Part shown: one piece after another, positions 13,791-29,200 of the stretch
How positions within the stretch are numbered: position 1 is the stretch's first letter
How the letters are laid out: each line of letters starts with the position of its first letter
From: Saccoglossus kowalevskii
Taxonomy: Eukaryota > Hemichordata > Enteropneusta > Harrimaniidae
Assembly (NCBI RefSeq): GCF_000003605.2
Contig: NW_003149272.1
Coordinates: forward strand, 71,374 to 135,373
Direction of reading: 5' to 3'
DNA: 64,000 nt
Translations under genes and position numbers: made by a program
Notes under the pieces: model-generated
Databases searched by the model: none
What the model was told of the DNA's origin: nothing
The model's input: the letters and a program-made list of their open reading frames with translations, nothing else

Positions 13791-14955
13791 GAAAAGGGTC
13801 AATATTGCAAAGGTTTTAATTTACAAGGTGACGTACATGTCATGTGATTTCACTATAAAATATAATTTAAACAGAATTGGAAACATTTTATCTTGATCTG
13901 TAATAAACACTACTCTCGAAGTGAGAACATACTTAGGCATGTCAATGACACACAACACTCCCATTTTAAAATCGCACATTCGAACCATCACATTCTACGA
14001 GCATACTAGTATTTATTTTGTTGTTTCCAAATCGTTCTCTGATTTTAACACAAGTTGTTAACTTTTGTTTGAATTTACCCCAATACGAAATATTTCTGTC
14101 TGACAAAATCCAAAATCAACAATTATTATGTAATGGCAATTTCCATAGGAATCAATGTTGAGGCGTTATTTCATAAATACAATATTTATCGCTATGGCAA
14201 CCATGAGTACCCATCTATATCTACATAGGATTGTTTCACCATATGTTACTGAACACAATTGCGATATGAAGAGAATTAGTTACCATAGGGACAATGGTGA
14301 ATTGTTCAATCAATTTCATAGATGTTTGACTAATGTTTGCGTTAAAAGTAATTCGGTGACCACATTTTTTTGCATCTGAGTTTTGTTAACAGCGAAACAA
14401 ACATTGCCAAAGTGAAGGGCTGTCGGTTTCTTTACAATATTTTGCGCATTATTTAAAGAGCTATTGGATAATCTGAAAACACAAAAAGACTGAAAAGTGC
14501 TATCATAATATTATGATGGAATTAATTTGCACTGAGAGTGAAATCGCCACTCATCGCGATGTGTCGTGCTCGAAATGGGCCTCGGTCTCGTGCGACGTAC
14601 AACATCTGCAATAGCAATGCGTTCAATGCGAGATCCCGCGTCAAGGGCGCGGGTCGTATGTCTGCCGCACAAGTTAAAGGATTTGGTTTAGAACTTGAAT
14701 TTATTTTTAATAGCTCATTGTCAAAATACCGATCATTCAGAGTGGATTATCCTTACTTCATCAAAACTCATCATCGTCAAATGCATATGACGTTTTGACG
14801 CAGCTATGACCTTCGCGTGTCTTGTTTTTACGTTCGATCATGATTTCACGCATAACCCGGGATCTCGCAGTGAACGAGAAATGGCCTATTGTCTGCTTAC
14901 ACGAAATTCGAATGCGCTCTACACGGCGGCAGTGAATTAAACAAAAATAACAAAA

Positions 14956-15088
14956 TTAAAGCGCGGTGGTCGTCGCGCAGCGCGTGTTCGAATTTCATGT
15001 AAATAAACAATGTATTTTACACGCGTTGTATACGTCGCTATGAGTCCCATATCGAGCAGGACGCGGTGCGACGACTGCCGCCCTTTAA
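14956..15088 (+). mobile_element. TTAA-ended MITE, family A, full copy A1 (133 bp)
   Basis: Starts TTAAAGCGCGGTGGTCGTCG and ends with the inverse of TTAAAGGGCGGCAGTCGTCG; inverted ends of about 26-28 bp with few mismatches. The interior has ATGAGTCCCATATCGA. TTAA at both borders fits piggyBac-type non-autonomous elements. No coding capacity. Confidence 0.8.
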
Positions 15089-15432
15089 AATGCAGTTAAT
15101 CAATAACGCGTTTACAGTTTGTAACCAAGAAGAGGATGATAGGACGTCATTGCAGGAACGGTCTTTGTCTGAAACGTTGCGTTTTGGCGGGAAACGCTTG
15201 AGTGGAGGCGTTAAAACTGTGACGACTGCGTTAATTTCAATGACATTCCCACTGCAACCCAGTCCTGTAGCGATAAGTATTACGGTTTATATCTGCTATT
15301 AATCAAACTACTTCTCTTGAGATGACTTCAACTTTCCTGGGAATATTTTGTCATTTTTGGTTAATACAACATCGGTATTTAATATTCAAACATTCACGTT
15401 ATACTAAATAATACGTCAAATAAATCAAATTC

Positions 15433-15434
<2 letters not shown>

Positions 15435-15465
<31 letters not shown>
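15435..15465. repeat. Poly-A tract, ~31 bp
   Basis: Homopolymer of A followed by CATTCACACACACG. No retrotransposed gene is recognisable just upstream, so it is not called a retrocopy tail. Confidence 0.9.
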
Positions 15466-15466
<1 letters not shown>

Positions 15467-18400
15467 ATTCACACACACGTGGCAGTGGATGGATGGACCA
15501 CGACATAAAGTGGTTGATCGGCCCCTTCCGTCATCGGGGTAAAATGAACGAGACTACGTGCACGGTTTATCAACGTTTGGACCGTGCTGGGTCAACAATT
15601 TCAAATAACTTCGACTGATCCGTTTTCTACTCAGCATGCTGTTATACATTTACAGTGACGGCTGCTAGTATATTCGATGTAGTTGGGTCTGGAAATGGGA
15701 AAAAAACAAGGCGACTCGGAGAGTGAGTTAAAGTGTAGCCCCGGGGTGGGCATCTACAAATTCATTATCCCTTACCGATAGTCTAATTAGTCATTACTCA
15801 CTTACATTAACCGCAGTGCATGATGGGTAACATACATCGATGGGGGGAAAGACGAATAATTGAACACAGACTGGACGCGGGATTGTAGCATAATTTTCAT
15901 CTCAGTAATTCTATTAAACTTTAACAATAATTTGTTTACCCAAATCTACTTTAGGTTAGGAGTGATGTAATCACTCATTCGCAACCCGCCATAATCACAA
16001 CATTTGGCAACGACGGCTTGGAAGCGCCTGTGATTTTTTTAAATAATTTTGATTGCGTTATTTTACTGATTTTTAGTGTGAAAAATAAAACTACTGTGAA
16101 GAAAAATTCTCGCCCTTGTGGGTGTCAGAAATTGAATTCGGCAAATGTGTCCATCTCACTCAGGGGAAGTCGGACTAGTTTAATTAAATGTAAAAGCGAA
16201 AAGCGAAAACAAACAAAAAAGTGCGACTCGGGGCCTTGATCCTTTACGTGTTTGTTTTTGTAACGGCGTTCTGTTAAACCTCCATTCCCATTGTTTACTT
16301 CCAATTAACATAAACTGTCTCGTTTTGCCCCTTTTAAAACCGGTTATAATTCAACAAGAGTTTGGACTTTGTAAACAGTTTATTAGCAGGACGGTTGTAA
16401 ATCAGAATTTAATTTGTTTCGCGTGTCAGGAAACCGTGTAAATTCCACGCATTAAAACGTTTTCATTTCAACAGCGGAGAAAAAAAAAATCGGCAGCTGG
16501 ATGTTATCACCTCTGGAATAGATTGAATGTAACCGTCTAATGTTTCTGAAAAGCCATTACGGCGGGTAGCCGAAAGCAGCCACATCTCAGATCCGAATCG
16601 TCGGAAACATTAAATATTGGGGTCATACCATTGTAAATTATAGGGGTGGATGGAGTAATAAGTATAGAAAATTTTCATATTCGATCATTTTGTATTTACA
16701 CATCATTAGATGTCAAGTTCTGTTTCTATCTCCGGACAGGTAAAAATTCAGTAAGTTCAGAACGCATAACCCAATACGGTTAGACAATTAAACATTGTGT
16801 AGTCATCTGGGTTTTAATCTACCCCCCGCAGTGTCCGTGCGTACCTGTCGGTATATTAACTAGAGTGCTGTTGTTATGGCATGGGATTCGGTCAAGTGTC
16901 TTGTTAGAGGTAGATCAGGGGGCGGGTGTGAATCGGAGTACTTTCACAATCCACGACTTAATATAGATATTTGTTTGTTGGGCGGATGGGGGGGGGGGGC
17001 AGTAGAACGGGGAATCAAAATAAAATAAATTCGACGTACTCACCTAAAAGAAGCCTATACATAATTGACAAAATACGTACAAATGCTTGGCAATATTTAT
17101 TGTTCAAATTATTATATAAATGTGAGCAACAATTGTATGGCAAATCAGAATCTTATATTTTGAAGAAAAAAATGGGTAGAACAGACAAATTGGCGTCGAT
17201 TGTTTTCATTCATTTCGAAAATATTCTGGCTGAATGTGTCAAGCAGCGCGCTAAAGAAAAACACGCGCCACTCAGGCTCGTTCAAGGACAATAGATATTG
17301 TTTTTCAGCTGACTTGGCGATTACTAGAGAAAACGTTAAAATCTGTATTATATCCTTTGTATGTTTCTGAAAAAGCGCCTTTCACTTATTCAGGACATAT
17401 TTGTTTAATCAATTAATTAGACGGCGTCACCGGAGTGGGTGGTAAACACGTCGTTCTGAGATCAATGTGAAATGAAGTGTTAGGTAAACGGCTTGTCTGT
17501 TCGTAGCACTGCTTCTAGTTATTCTCCGCCCTCTGACAATAGGCAGCTGCATGGGATAAAAGCCAAAACTAAGCACCTTACTATAACACTAATCTCGCGT
17601 CGAATTTAACCTTTTGAGTACCATCCATGTTCTTGCCAAACTTTTAGTGAAGCGTTTTGCATATTTCTATCACAGTCCCAGTATGTCACGTGATACCCCG
17701 GTGTGAAGAGTAACACCTCACCTATGAATGATGATGCACGCTGTTCATGTATGTTCATGTCCACAAAGTCATTATTTTTACATTCCAATGTTTGGGGTAC
17801 GTAGAAGTTTGCGCAAATTCTCACTTTCCCGCGTGACTAAATCCGTGCATAACTTTGGATCAACGAATCTCAATCAAGTGTGAAGATTGGCAACTAATCA
17901 GGGAACACCTTGTTTATAAACTGGGTATGACAACCTATCAAATTATGACTTATAGATTTTTTTTTTTTTTATGATTTTTCGTGCCAGGCGACAGTTCCGG
18001 ACATTGAATGTCACTGTTGTCTCTCCTGACTTTTTTTTTTTTTTTTTTTTTGAATGTGCAAATTGCAAGTGACTTATATATTTACGTACACTTTGATTGG
18101 CTGAGGGACGATTCCCAGAAGAGTAGTTCAGCAGATAAAGAATTGACTGAAGCAAAAGAAAAGTTTCCCTTTGAGCAATTGTTGAAGACATTTCCAAATT
18201 TATACGTAACAGCATAGAGAAGTCCCACGTGGCGTCGCCAACGTGAAATCGTACCCTCTATTGGTGTATATCGCGTAGACAATGCAAAGCTACTTACAAG
18301 CGTGTGTCTGATTGGCTACCCAACCCTAACATCTTACAGTCAGGCTAATCAGAGAGCACCTTGTTGATATTTTTTCGACGTATAAAATTGTGCCTTTTTT

Positions 18401-18890
18401 GGCATTTTTTAGTTATTTCACGCATTTATCACAGTTTACATGATTTCGCAGTAATCGTGGTTGTTTTGACGTCGAATAAACATACATTGTACGTTGTATA
18501 TCCTACAAAAATATCTTACAAAAGTGTGCGCGGATAACAACATGTTATAAATTATATGTTGTCCGACTTAACCAGATTTAAACTTTGAAAAGTAACGTGG
18601 ATGCCTACAACACAGAATCAAAATGTTCGGAGCAAAACTCGAACTGGTATGGTAAAATATTCTAATAATATTAATCTGCATAGTCCTGCTTTCTCGCTGA
18701 CCACAGAAGTGAATCAAGGTAAATTCGACCCCATTTTCGCTCGCATGGTAGTTGGATAACCTATTTCAGAGATCATTTTATTTGAAGCTCGTGTACGATA
18801 GACACTGATTTGCATATTAATTAATAAATAATGGAAATGACATATTGATTATTCGATTTAACGTCCGCTGAAGTAGAGATAAGATTATTC

Positions 18891-18940
18891 CCGATCATGT
18901 CCGATCATACCCGATCATATCTGATGATGTCCGATGATAC
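18891..18940 (+). repeat. Five 10-bp units of CCGATCATNN
   Basis: CCGATCATGT, CCGATCATAC, CCGATCATAT, CTGATGATGT, CCGATGATAC in perfect 10-bp register, followed by a decayed sixth unit. Confidence 0.85.
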
Positions 18941-20923
18941 CCGAATGAAATACAATAATCCCCGAAGGGCAATAACATATCGAAGAATACAAAATACAAG
19001 AAAACAAACAAGCACGCAAACGACTGATTAACATATCAAAACACAGAAAGCGCGAAAGATACCAGGGCATATTTTTAAAGAGCAATTGATATGTTTTGAA
19101 AAAAAATAGTCCACATAACGATAATAATCTGAGTCACATTATACAGTTTTAGTAACACTCATGCCTTCTTTGAAGCAGTCTTACAGAATTATTATATTTG
19201 CCTATAACCCAATTACTTCAAGTCGTTGAAACAATATCAAAGCTATCAGTCAATCAATCAAACTATCAATTAATTTAGCAATCAAAAAAATAAATCAACA
19301 GTTTACCACGACACACACGTATCCTATCTTCACTCGCTCTACATGGTATTGATGTGCATGAATTTCCTTTGCAGGTGTTCTGTCAATTTGACGCAGCCTT
19401 CTGCACTTCGTCCACTTGTCACGTCTGCGCGCCAAGAGTATCCAATAGCAACGCACAAATCACATTAAAAATCACAGATTTATGTGTATTTCTCATTTTA
19501 TATAACTCATTAAACGTCACTTTTTGTGTTAATTGCAAGCGTCAGATATTAACCCGCGCATGTTTTGCTTTGCTGTATATTGCCGTGAAACCGGAAACGG
19601 AAGTACAATCATAATGAACTATTAATCTACTTCCGACATAACCCTCAGTTCGTCATAAATCCCAACAGCTAATTTCCTGTCAAAGACACCCTCGAGCCTA
19701 AATTATTGAGTGAGACTGCACCCTCTTTTAATCAATAACGTGACACGAGGACCGGATTATTTGAAGCCAAACGCATATGTTACTTGCGTTCTAATGTATA
19801 ATATGATATATTTTCTCAAAGCTTGTCACAGAATCACTCAACTAGCTGACTAGAAAATGTTGGGAAGCATACGTAGTGTGTAGAAGTTAACTCCCTAAGG
19901 TAGGATTCTGGAAGACTATACTGGAACAGAACCAAATAGGGCAGTTGTTTGCAAAAAAACGACTTTGGTTATTGCGAGGTAGACTGACATAGTAACCAGT
20001 AGCAACACATGAACACTGGTGTAATACATAAATTCGGAGTAAATATATACTATTTGAACGAACGTGAGAGAAAGCATAATTCTATAGACTAACAATCGTA
20101 ACATATATATATAATATATATGAGCGGCAGCGTGTATAATCAGTCAATAAGATCACATCTGTGATTGGCTCAAATAAATACAATCTGATAGGCTGAGAGA
20201 TTTATCTCAGAATCTGATGTAACATTACAAACTGCTTTCACTTTCTTTCGCTGATAAGCACTAGTGAACATAAAAAATTACAGTAAAATTCATTATTTTT
20301 TAAGTGAAACACCCTTGAGTTTGAAATCCAGTGAATACAATCAACATACTCGAATATACTGATTTGAAAAAATAATAATTGTTTACTGTATAATTAAAGG
20401 AAATTTGTTTTTTAAGTAAAAAAAGTCAAAGACCAGTTTGCTTACTGCTGATAGTTCAAGATTGTCAGACGGTAATGGTCGTCACGTGCGTTCGACGTGA
20501 GTCCCGCACATACGACGCACAGTAACGTGTAGTACGCAACTAGGGGAAAATTTTGTTTATTTATTCAAAACTTGCTCGCAGCCATAGCGACCGCCGCTGT
20601 TCAAGTCAATGAAAAATTGATTACGTAAAACGTATGCAAATCGACAATAAAACAACAAATATACCAACTTTTGCAAATGTTGCGTCATCATTTGTAAAAC
20701 ATTGAAGTCACGAAAAAGAAAATTGTAAAATATTCAAACATTTTTTTTGGAATGAAAAATTCGAAATTTTCAATTATTAAAGAAGGCACGTGACTGGGCA
20801 TGATAGTTCGCGTTTCGTAAATTTATATATTTTTTGAAAAAATAATTCTATGCTTGTTGTGTTTATGATTGGTGTCCTGACTACCAGAACACTAATCTAG
20901 CAAGTACATTTGCCATTACATGA

Positions 20924-21222
20924 TTAAAGGGCGGTAGTTGACGCGCCACTCATGCGCGAGATATATGGGTCTCATATAAACAAAGATGGCGACTTTGACT
21001 GTTGCGGAGATTAACGAGTACAAACTGAGACGTTACCAAGCTTTAATTAGGTATTTTTAGGTGATTGGAAGGTATCGAAGAAGCCACCGTTAGTGCAAGT
21101 CGTGCCCAGGTCAAACCTCATACCTGTGATATCCATTAGAAGAGCGCATTGGATTATGGGAAGATCAATGTTGATCAACACAAATGTTGTACATGCACAG
21201 CGCGAAGACCACTGCCCTTTAA
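20924..21222. mobile_element. Longer TTAA-ended element (299 bp) with an exon-like segment (A4)
   Basis: Ends TTAAAGGGCGGTAGTTGACG and the inverse of TTAAAGGGCAGTGGTCTTCG, both continuing CGC. These inverted termini resemble family A, but the interior is different. Inside, CAAAGATGGCGAC puts a start codon in strong context at 20986. The frame MATLTVAEINEYKLRRYQAL runs to 21050 and meets a GTATTT donor-like site. It also holds a ZNF143-like motif at 21145. It is either a solo element with captured host sequence or a remnant of an element that once encoded protein. Confidence 0.55.
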
Positions 21223-22440
21223 GCTCAAGATGCCCCTTTTACTCCGACAGTATATGGCGACACGGCTCACCTCGATCTTCATTCACACGTTCCCTGGCCA
21301 GAGCTGGCGGCAGTCTGTGTACTCTTCGATTTAAATGAATGATTATTCCATCAACAAATCCACCATGACGTTGTTCTCATTGACAAACGATTCTTTATTT
21401 TTGCTGAGATGGCTAGTCGAAAATCTGAATACAGTAATTTGCAGAGAGAGAGAGAGAGAACAAAAAAACGGAGACAGCATAATAGGCATAATGGATATGT
21501 GGGCGTGGTCTTTGGGGAGCAATGTTTAGTAAATTGGGACAAATCTGTCTGTATATTGGACGACATTCACCCCACTAGAAACAATGTTCCACCCCTAAGT
21601 AGCAACAGTGGATGTACTGATAAGATGTGGTCTTTATCGCAAGTGCCAAACTGCCGCACATCGGTCGTTATCTCGATGCGGTGATACCATCTTTAGTCTC
21701 AATCTTCCGACGGCTTGTATAATTGTTTCTGTCACGTGACGAAAACTGCATCTACATCGCACTGAATAATATCTTTCATTATGACAATGACACTTCTTGT
21801 CTACAATTTGATCGCGACTGAGTCCCGTTGTCGCGTTGCACTCACGTGACCCACAACCAGCCAATGACAGCAGTCGCGTACCGTGTGATTCGGGGTTGAA
21901 CACAAGCGATGAGAAAGCACCAAGCTAAAAATGACGAGCACTGACGGAAGCACGAGGAAATTGAAACTGACGATGAACACCTCGAAGCAGGTGTGAATAT
22001 TTCAACAAGCAATTCTAGGTGGAAATTGAAACTGTAATAGGTTGAATTCAACATGGATTATAAATAAATTTATTACTCATAACGAGGATCACGTACTAAT
22101 GAGATATTAATACGGGAATTAATAAAAAAGGAAATTAGTAGATTTCCTTATCTGCCTTCTCTTCTATAGCTTATATTGCTTTCATCACAAGGCTTGTTCA
22201 TTTTATTTCCCAGGTTTGTCACATTCGCCATCTTTCCGATGAGGAGTCATTAAATAAGTACAGTTTTACGAACAATGTTTGTTATTTTCAATTTCCGTAG
22301 CGCACACAAAAAAGTAAATCTGACCAACACGCCTATTGTATGAGTTATAGAAGTGACACTATGAACGTCGTTAATTCAATATTGTAACAACCATGTGTAC
22401 AATGCACGTCTGGTAATGTTCATAACAATATGCATACTTC

Positions 22441-23220
<780 letters not shown>

Positions 23221-26200
23221 GAGATTATTTTCTTTCAGGATTCCTAGCTAAGTTCAACCCAGGGAGGGTGGGTATAGAAAAGATATCATAAAAACTTGTA
23301 GCGATGCCGTCAATAAAAAAAGTTTGAGGACAGAAAATTAAAAACGAGATTGGAATGTGATATTCACACAAATCATAAGTGTTTACATGCGTGAAATTAG
23401 CATACACCATAAATATTAATAAATGTATGAACCTGATCTTTGAAACAAATCCCAAATAAATAATTGTCTCAGCGTATTCTGAGCTACACTCTGCGCTAAA
23501 CATGCCAGATAATCCGCGCTCAATATAGCGAACCTCAAAACAAATTATTTTTTGTCAGTGTTTTATCAGCGATGTCATCGATGAACGAACAATAAAATAT
23601 TAAGAGATATACTCGCAGATATCTTGGGGGAAACATGGAAAGATTAGAAAACAAGATGAGATCGGTAAAGAAGAGAAAAAATCGAATAAATGTCTGGCAA
23701 ATACGCCTGTTAACGATCATGAGCCGGAGTTTAACAACTCGTTATTGAGCCGGATAAAAAGTAACATAGACAGGCGCAGGAAGCCTTATTTCGTAAGCGC
23801 CGATAATGAGATGTATTGCAGATGAGATGGATCTGCAGGTAACGATCGACAGTGAACGGTCACCAAAGAATCAGACACCACTAGCGCGATGAATGGCGGC
23901 CGGAATTACACGATGGTTTTTCAGGAGAAATAGCTTTGAACTTTACGAGCTCACAATATCGAGAGCTTTGTGCTATTGTGGTTGGAGTGCTCCCTCAAAT
24001 TCATTTCACGATTGCTAGATTGGCGAGTCAACAATTGAAGACCTTGTACTAACACCCATCAACACCGTAATCCTATTAGTATACGAGAGCCTTTCCCCTC
24101 ATGCTCAATAAAAGAAAAAAAATCCTCTTTTAAAGGCGTGCAATGTATGGGTGAATTAAAAAAGAGAAATGCCGACATGATGCTGGGTGCTTTCTCTGTG
24201 GATTGTTTATTTCAAGTGTGTCTTGATTGTCCTTGTTAGCTCCCTAATTCGCCACAGAGTGCAATAATTAGTACAATTTTATGTTGTCATTGACGTATTT
24301 GCTGCTTCTGAACTTATAGTCGCCACAGGACCCGCTACAATAGGCAATTATATCGGGACTTACAGACAGAGCATACCATCGCCTTTTATCCGCCAATTCC
24401 CCCTATTTTCTAGCTTTTAACGATCTTCCTAACAGGGCTTCGTTTTAATTGGGAATCGCACTTCTTCGACGCTTGTTAGTTTGCTATGGAGTTGTTTACC
24501 GGGCAATTTGCAGAACACTTCGGTTGCGTCGCCGCGTTCTGAGGTTACTGTTAGACGAGTCTCTGAGGGTATCCATGAATTCTGCACGTTTGTTTATACT
24601 TATCGCCACTATAATAGACTGTATAACCGGCTATAATGAAGCTGGCGGTAAACGAAGTATACCACTCCACAGAAAATATTGAAGTTTCTCCTGTCTCCTG
24701 AAAGCTATCACTGCTTCGTTCTGCCAATTAGTGGAACGTTCGTGAGCGGAACAAGCCACCGAAAACTCTCCTCAACACCGTCTCAGCCACCCCTATCGTT
24801 TGAAATAGTCCACGTCATTCGAGTAATTGCGTAAGAAACAACAGTATTCGGATTCTAGGGGGAATCTTTGACTGGAAGCTAGGTTTTCTATTTGATCAAA
24901 GAGAGCCGACTATGTGTTCTCGCGACAAAGTTTAACGTAGTAGTGGGAGTCCTAGTTCTATTAATTGGCCTTGTTACATTCTCTATAATAATTGGGCCAA
25001 TTAGCGTCGTCGTTCCACACACTTCTCTTCACACGCTACCATACAAGCGCCAGCTAATTGAGAAACGTGCGTGGCGTTTTACAGCAATTCCTTCCAAAAA
25101 AACGTTCCTGCTTATTTCGTTTTTACTCATTAGAGAGAACATGTGAACAAGCAGCTAAATATGTAGTCGTGCACAAAGAAAGGATAGGATTGTCACGTAA
25201 AATCACGCAGAAGTGACGGAGTAATCCTTTTCTTGGACACGACTCGTTTTTCTTAAGAAAATAAAACACTGTCAGTTGTCTGCAAGAACGGTGAGCACGA
25301 AAAGAAAATGCGGCGGGCTTGTCGACTTTCTTTTTCTTTCTCTTACGGCAGAGTTTATTTTTTATTTAAATTCCTTGTTGCTCTTCTGCTCATTATATTA
25401 CTTTACATCCACGTTACGTAATCAATATATATATATATCAAGTATCGATTATGAAGACACATAATTACGCAACACTGGAATGTCTGTCTTCGCTAAAACT
25501 CACTTTAGAACCAGGGTTTGCCACAACATATCGGTCACGGTCCCCTTGCGCACATTGGGCTATAAAACGAAGAGCCTCGATATGAACAGGCAATTATGCA
25601 AATGAGAACGTGTTATGTCATACTTGCGTACTTACAGGCTAACACGATACAAGTCGTACGACAAAGGTATTCGTCACGGTGCCTATAATTCCATAAAATA
25701 TTAAAATGAATTTTAGTACCACCACACCCGCACCTGTATATATTGGAATCACTGATTTCCAGTCTTTTGAAAATATCACACAAACTTAATAATCAGGCTG
25801 TAACAACTCACTCAACTCAACATTGGTGGCGATCTTCAAATCTTCTTGTTTTCGCCTTTGTTTAATATGCTAACCCCAAAAGTTGTTTCAAGATTGAAGC
25901 AGCGTGTAATCACGGAATATGAGCTGATCATATAATGACACCCCCCCCCCCTTCAGGTTCGCAACATAGGTCCAATCTGAATATCCTATAGGTGACGTCA
26001 CAGTGTCATGTACGGCTTCAAATGTGTGAAGGGTGAGTTATATACCACACACAAATCACTCTTGTCCGTTTTCTTGAAAACTAGACGGCTGATTCATGCG
26101 AATACGTACCACAGTTACGACGTGACCTTTACTACTAATATACATATTCTAAAACCAGTTTATTGATTCATCGTTCTCTGTGGTGGCAGTATAAAATGGC

Positions 26201-29200
26201 AGATATGTAATAGTGATGTGGTGGAAAAATTCAATTGGATGTGCAGTACTGTGGTACACGGGGAACGACTGGCGCTACCGCGGTTTTTACAAGCTAAGCT
26301 CAATAAATTTATTTTGCAGCCGACAACAACGAAACCCGCCTTCATTGGCAAGGTGATGAGGAGCCTGGGATATCCCTCAAACGAGCTGCCTTCGATTTTT
26401 TTAATTGCAGTGTGCTGTTAGCTTCAGGGGACCGAACAACGAACCTTTATTGAATTGAATTGGCGAATGCTCACGATTCAACACTTAGAACAAGTGCGCG
26501 GTAGTGTCCACGGCGTTTACTGTAGGAGTGTTTCAAAGGAGAAGAGGGCAAACACAAGTTTCGTTCGAAAATTGCCTTCTATTCAGTCGTCATGTGTGGA
26601 CGCATTAGATACCCCGCCTTCATATTGGTTGAGAAAACACCACTAGCTGGCTGGCATGATACCCTAATTAAGTTCTAAGTCCGTTCAATTTAGTGTGTGT
26701 TTACCCAACCCCCATTTCTAACAACGCATTCACGGACAAACTCCAGCTTACAAACAAATCTTTTCAACCATTCCTTAATTGTGTAATTTTGCCACTACTT
26801 TAATTATGTGCCACTACAACAACACGGTCTGATTGATAATACAGATGCGTGTGTTTTTGTAGTGGTTATAATGGTTGTATAAACAAACACCGTGATACGC
26901 GAGAAATACTGGCGAGATTCGTCTAAACCGGTTAACACAGTACGTATAATATTTAAGATAACCGCGAAACGTGAATAACATTAATTAATACAAATATGCA
27001 TGCAACTGAAAATAAAAGAATACCTTATGGCAAATGTTTTAAGCGTGACCAGGCATTTTATTAAATGTTAACTTAAAAGTTCATTCAGTTTTCCGATCTC
27101 ACAGGTGACCTGTTCAACTAACTATACTGTACGGTGCGATTAGAATTCAAATCAGAATCGGGAGGCGGATAGAAATCACGAAGCTACCGGTCAAAGTTAC
27201 AATTATTTTGTTATTTTTGTGTGTATATCACTGAACTCCAGGTAGTACTCATATAATAATTAGGCATAATTTGGGACAGGTACCTAAGCTATATTTGTAG
27301 ATTTACGGATGCAATCTGACAGCGTAACAAACGCGTTTAGGGCTTTGTTGAGATATCGAAAGCGGTTTCCCTAAGAATCGTCCACACGAAAAATAAACGA
27401 AAGCCCCACTTTTTCTCAGCCTCCTTAATTGCCAGAGAACAACACAAAACATTTTCCCGTGGGGCTTCTTTCAAGTTCAATTTAGCGAATGTGGTGGCGC
27501 GGGGGTTCTACTGTCGTACCGCTCAACTTTACTGTAGAAAACCTTAATCGATGTTTTATTAAAAGTCTTTACTGGAAGAGACTGTACCGCAAAGGGAAAC
27601 ATTTCATTGTTTGTAATTATAAACAACAGATACATTTTAATTGCGACAACTTATTTTTCTTTATTTTGTACTCATTGGGATTCTTGCAAAACACTGGGAA
27701 CACAATTTAGACATGTCCAGTGTAACATTGCTTTATATAACACCTGTTCTCATTTTAAGGTGATTGTTCCGCGAACATGGAAATAACAACATGCTTCAGT
27801 CGAAATATATCACTGGAATATTCTCATACACTGAAATAATTATTAACCGTCTTGATCCTGCCATTCAACTTTAAACATGGTGGCAGCGTGGTCTAAGTTA
27901 GTGTCAATCATGACGCCATTGTCTCCTGTGGGGAATTCTTTTTAACCATACTTACATACTTAGAGACGACTGTTACCCATTTTGGGTGCTCTGTAAAAGC
28001 GCGTGGGTTTCACGAGAAATCGCGAAATTTTGTCACGGTGGCAGTGAACATTGGGACTCTTGAGAGAGACGCACCGACGAATTCCGTCAAATTTACTAAT
28101 CGTATAAATTGACATGGCGTAAACTAGAAGATTCATAGTACTACCTGCTATATGCCATCACATTGATATAATGAGGCGAATATTTAGAGGGCTATTGAGA
28201 ACGATGATTGATTGTCGTGAATGCTGAAACGAAAACAAATGAACCTATAAACTTTATTTCTTCGAAATCACTCCTCGTTCAGATTCTACAAAATATGTTT
28301 TTGCTTGTTTTGTCCTCCGCCACTCTATTGGTTGTTATCTTATTTCGAGAGGCATTTGGGAGGCCCGTGTTTCACATTGAAGTGGCGGGTTATGTTGGGC
28401 TAATCTCTTTAAAATTAGATAAATGTGCCCGTCCGTTTTTATTTTGCCATAAACTGGTGATTTCTACAGGGTATATCAGCCAAATCGAGCCATGGGTATG
28501 AGTAACGATTCAAAAACTATTGATATTATTAATTGTTATTGTACACTTTCTCCACGGAAGTACGGTCACGTGGTCCATGTTATCACAGCCAGCAACTATG
28601 TAATTAAAATTGCCTTACTAAATTGGTAATCATATTAATTTTCTAACGTATATTCGCATAGAGATCAGGAAATGAAATTAACAAGAAAAAAGATACAATA
28701 CAACAAGTAATTACTTTTCAAAATTGGCATATTAAAAAAAAAAGACCACGTGACCCTAGACGGTTGGGTCAATATATAAATTGATGAATAGTTAATTTTA
28801 GATAACTATGCAGACAATGCAGCGAATTCATTATAAGAATGTCCGTCATGATTGTCAAATCAAGCCAAATCAATGCGAATCGCCCGCATTTCAATGTTTG
28901 AAACCGAGAAGGACATGATGAACAAATCAGAGCGGCTCAGGAAAAGTACTTGCGAGTGTCGAGAATTTGAAATATTAATGGAATATTTTTCGATTATTAC
29001 GTTGATAAATGGCGAATATCCGCTATTATCGGAGATTACTTTTGATACCTTGCCGATCCCACATTATCCCTTGCTAAGAGGAACTCGGTGTCGCATTGGT
29101 GAGTTGCCGATAAACATGGTGAGATACGGTATGAGGATGTTCCATCATTTCCATTTGTCAAATAAAATACATGCCAACCAAACGGCGGACCATACGTGCT

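Larger units (their letters stand above)
15089..20923. other. Non-coding, no gene recognised
   Basis: Holds the poly-A tract at 15435, a ZNF143-like motif at 15811, TCACGTGA at 17686, T homopolymers near 17957 and 18031, and the 10-bp repeat at 18891. No coding exon stands out. Confidence 0.6.

Noticed and set aside
27880-27930. Possible tRNA-like A box (GTGGCAGCGTGGTC)
   Set aside because: No matching B box or cloverleaf could be drawn.
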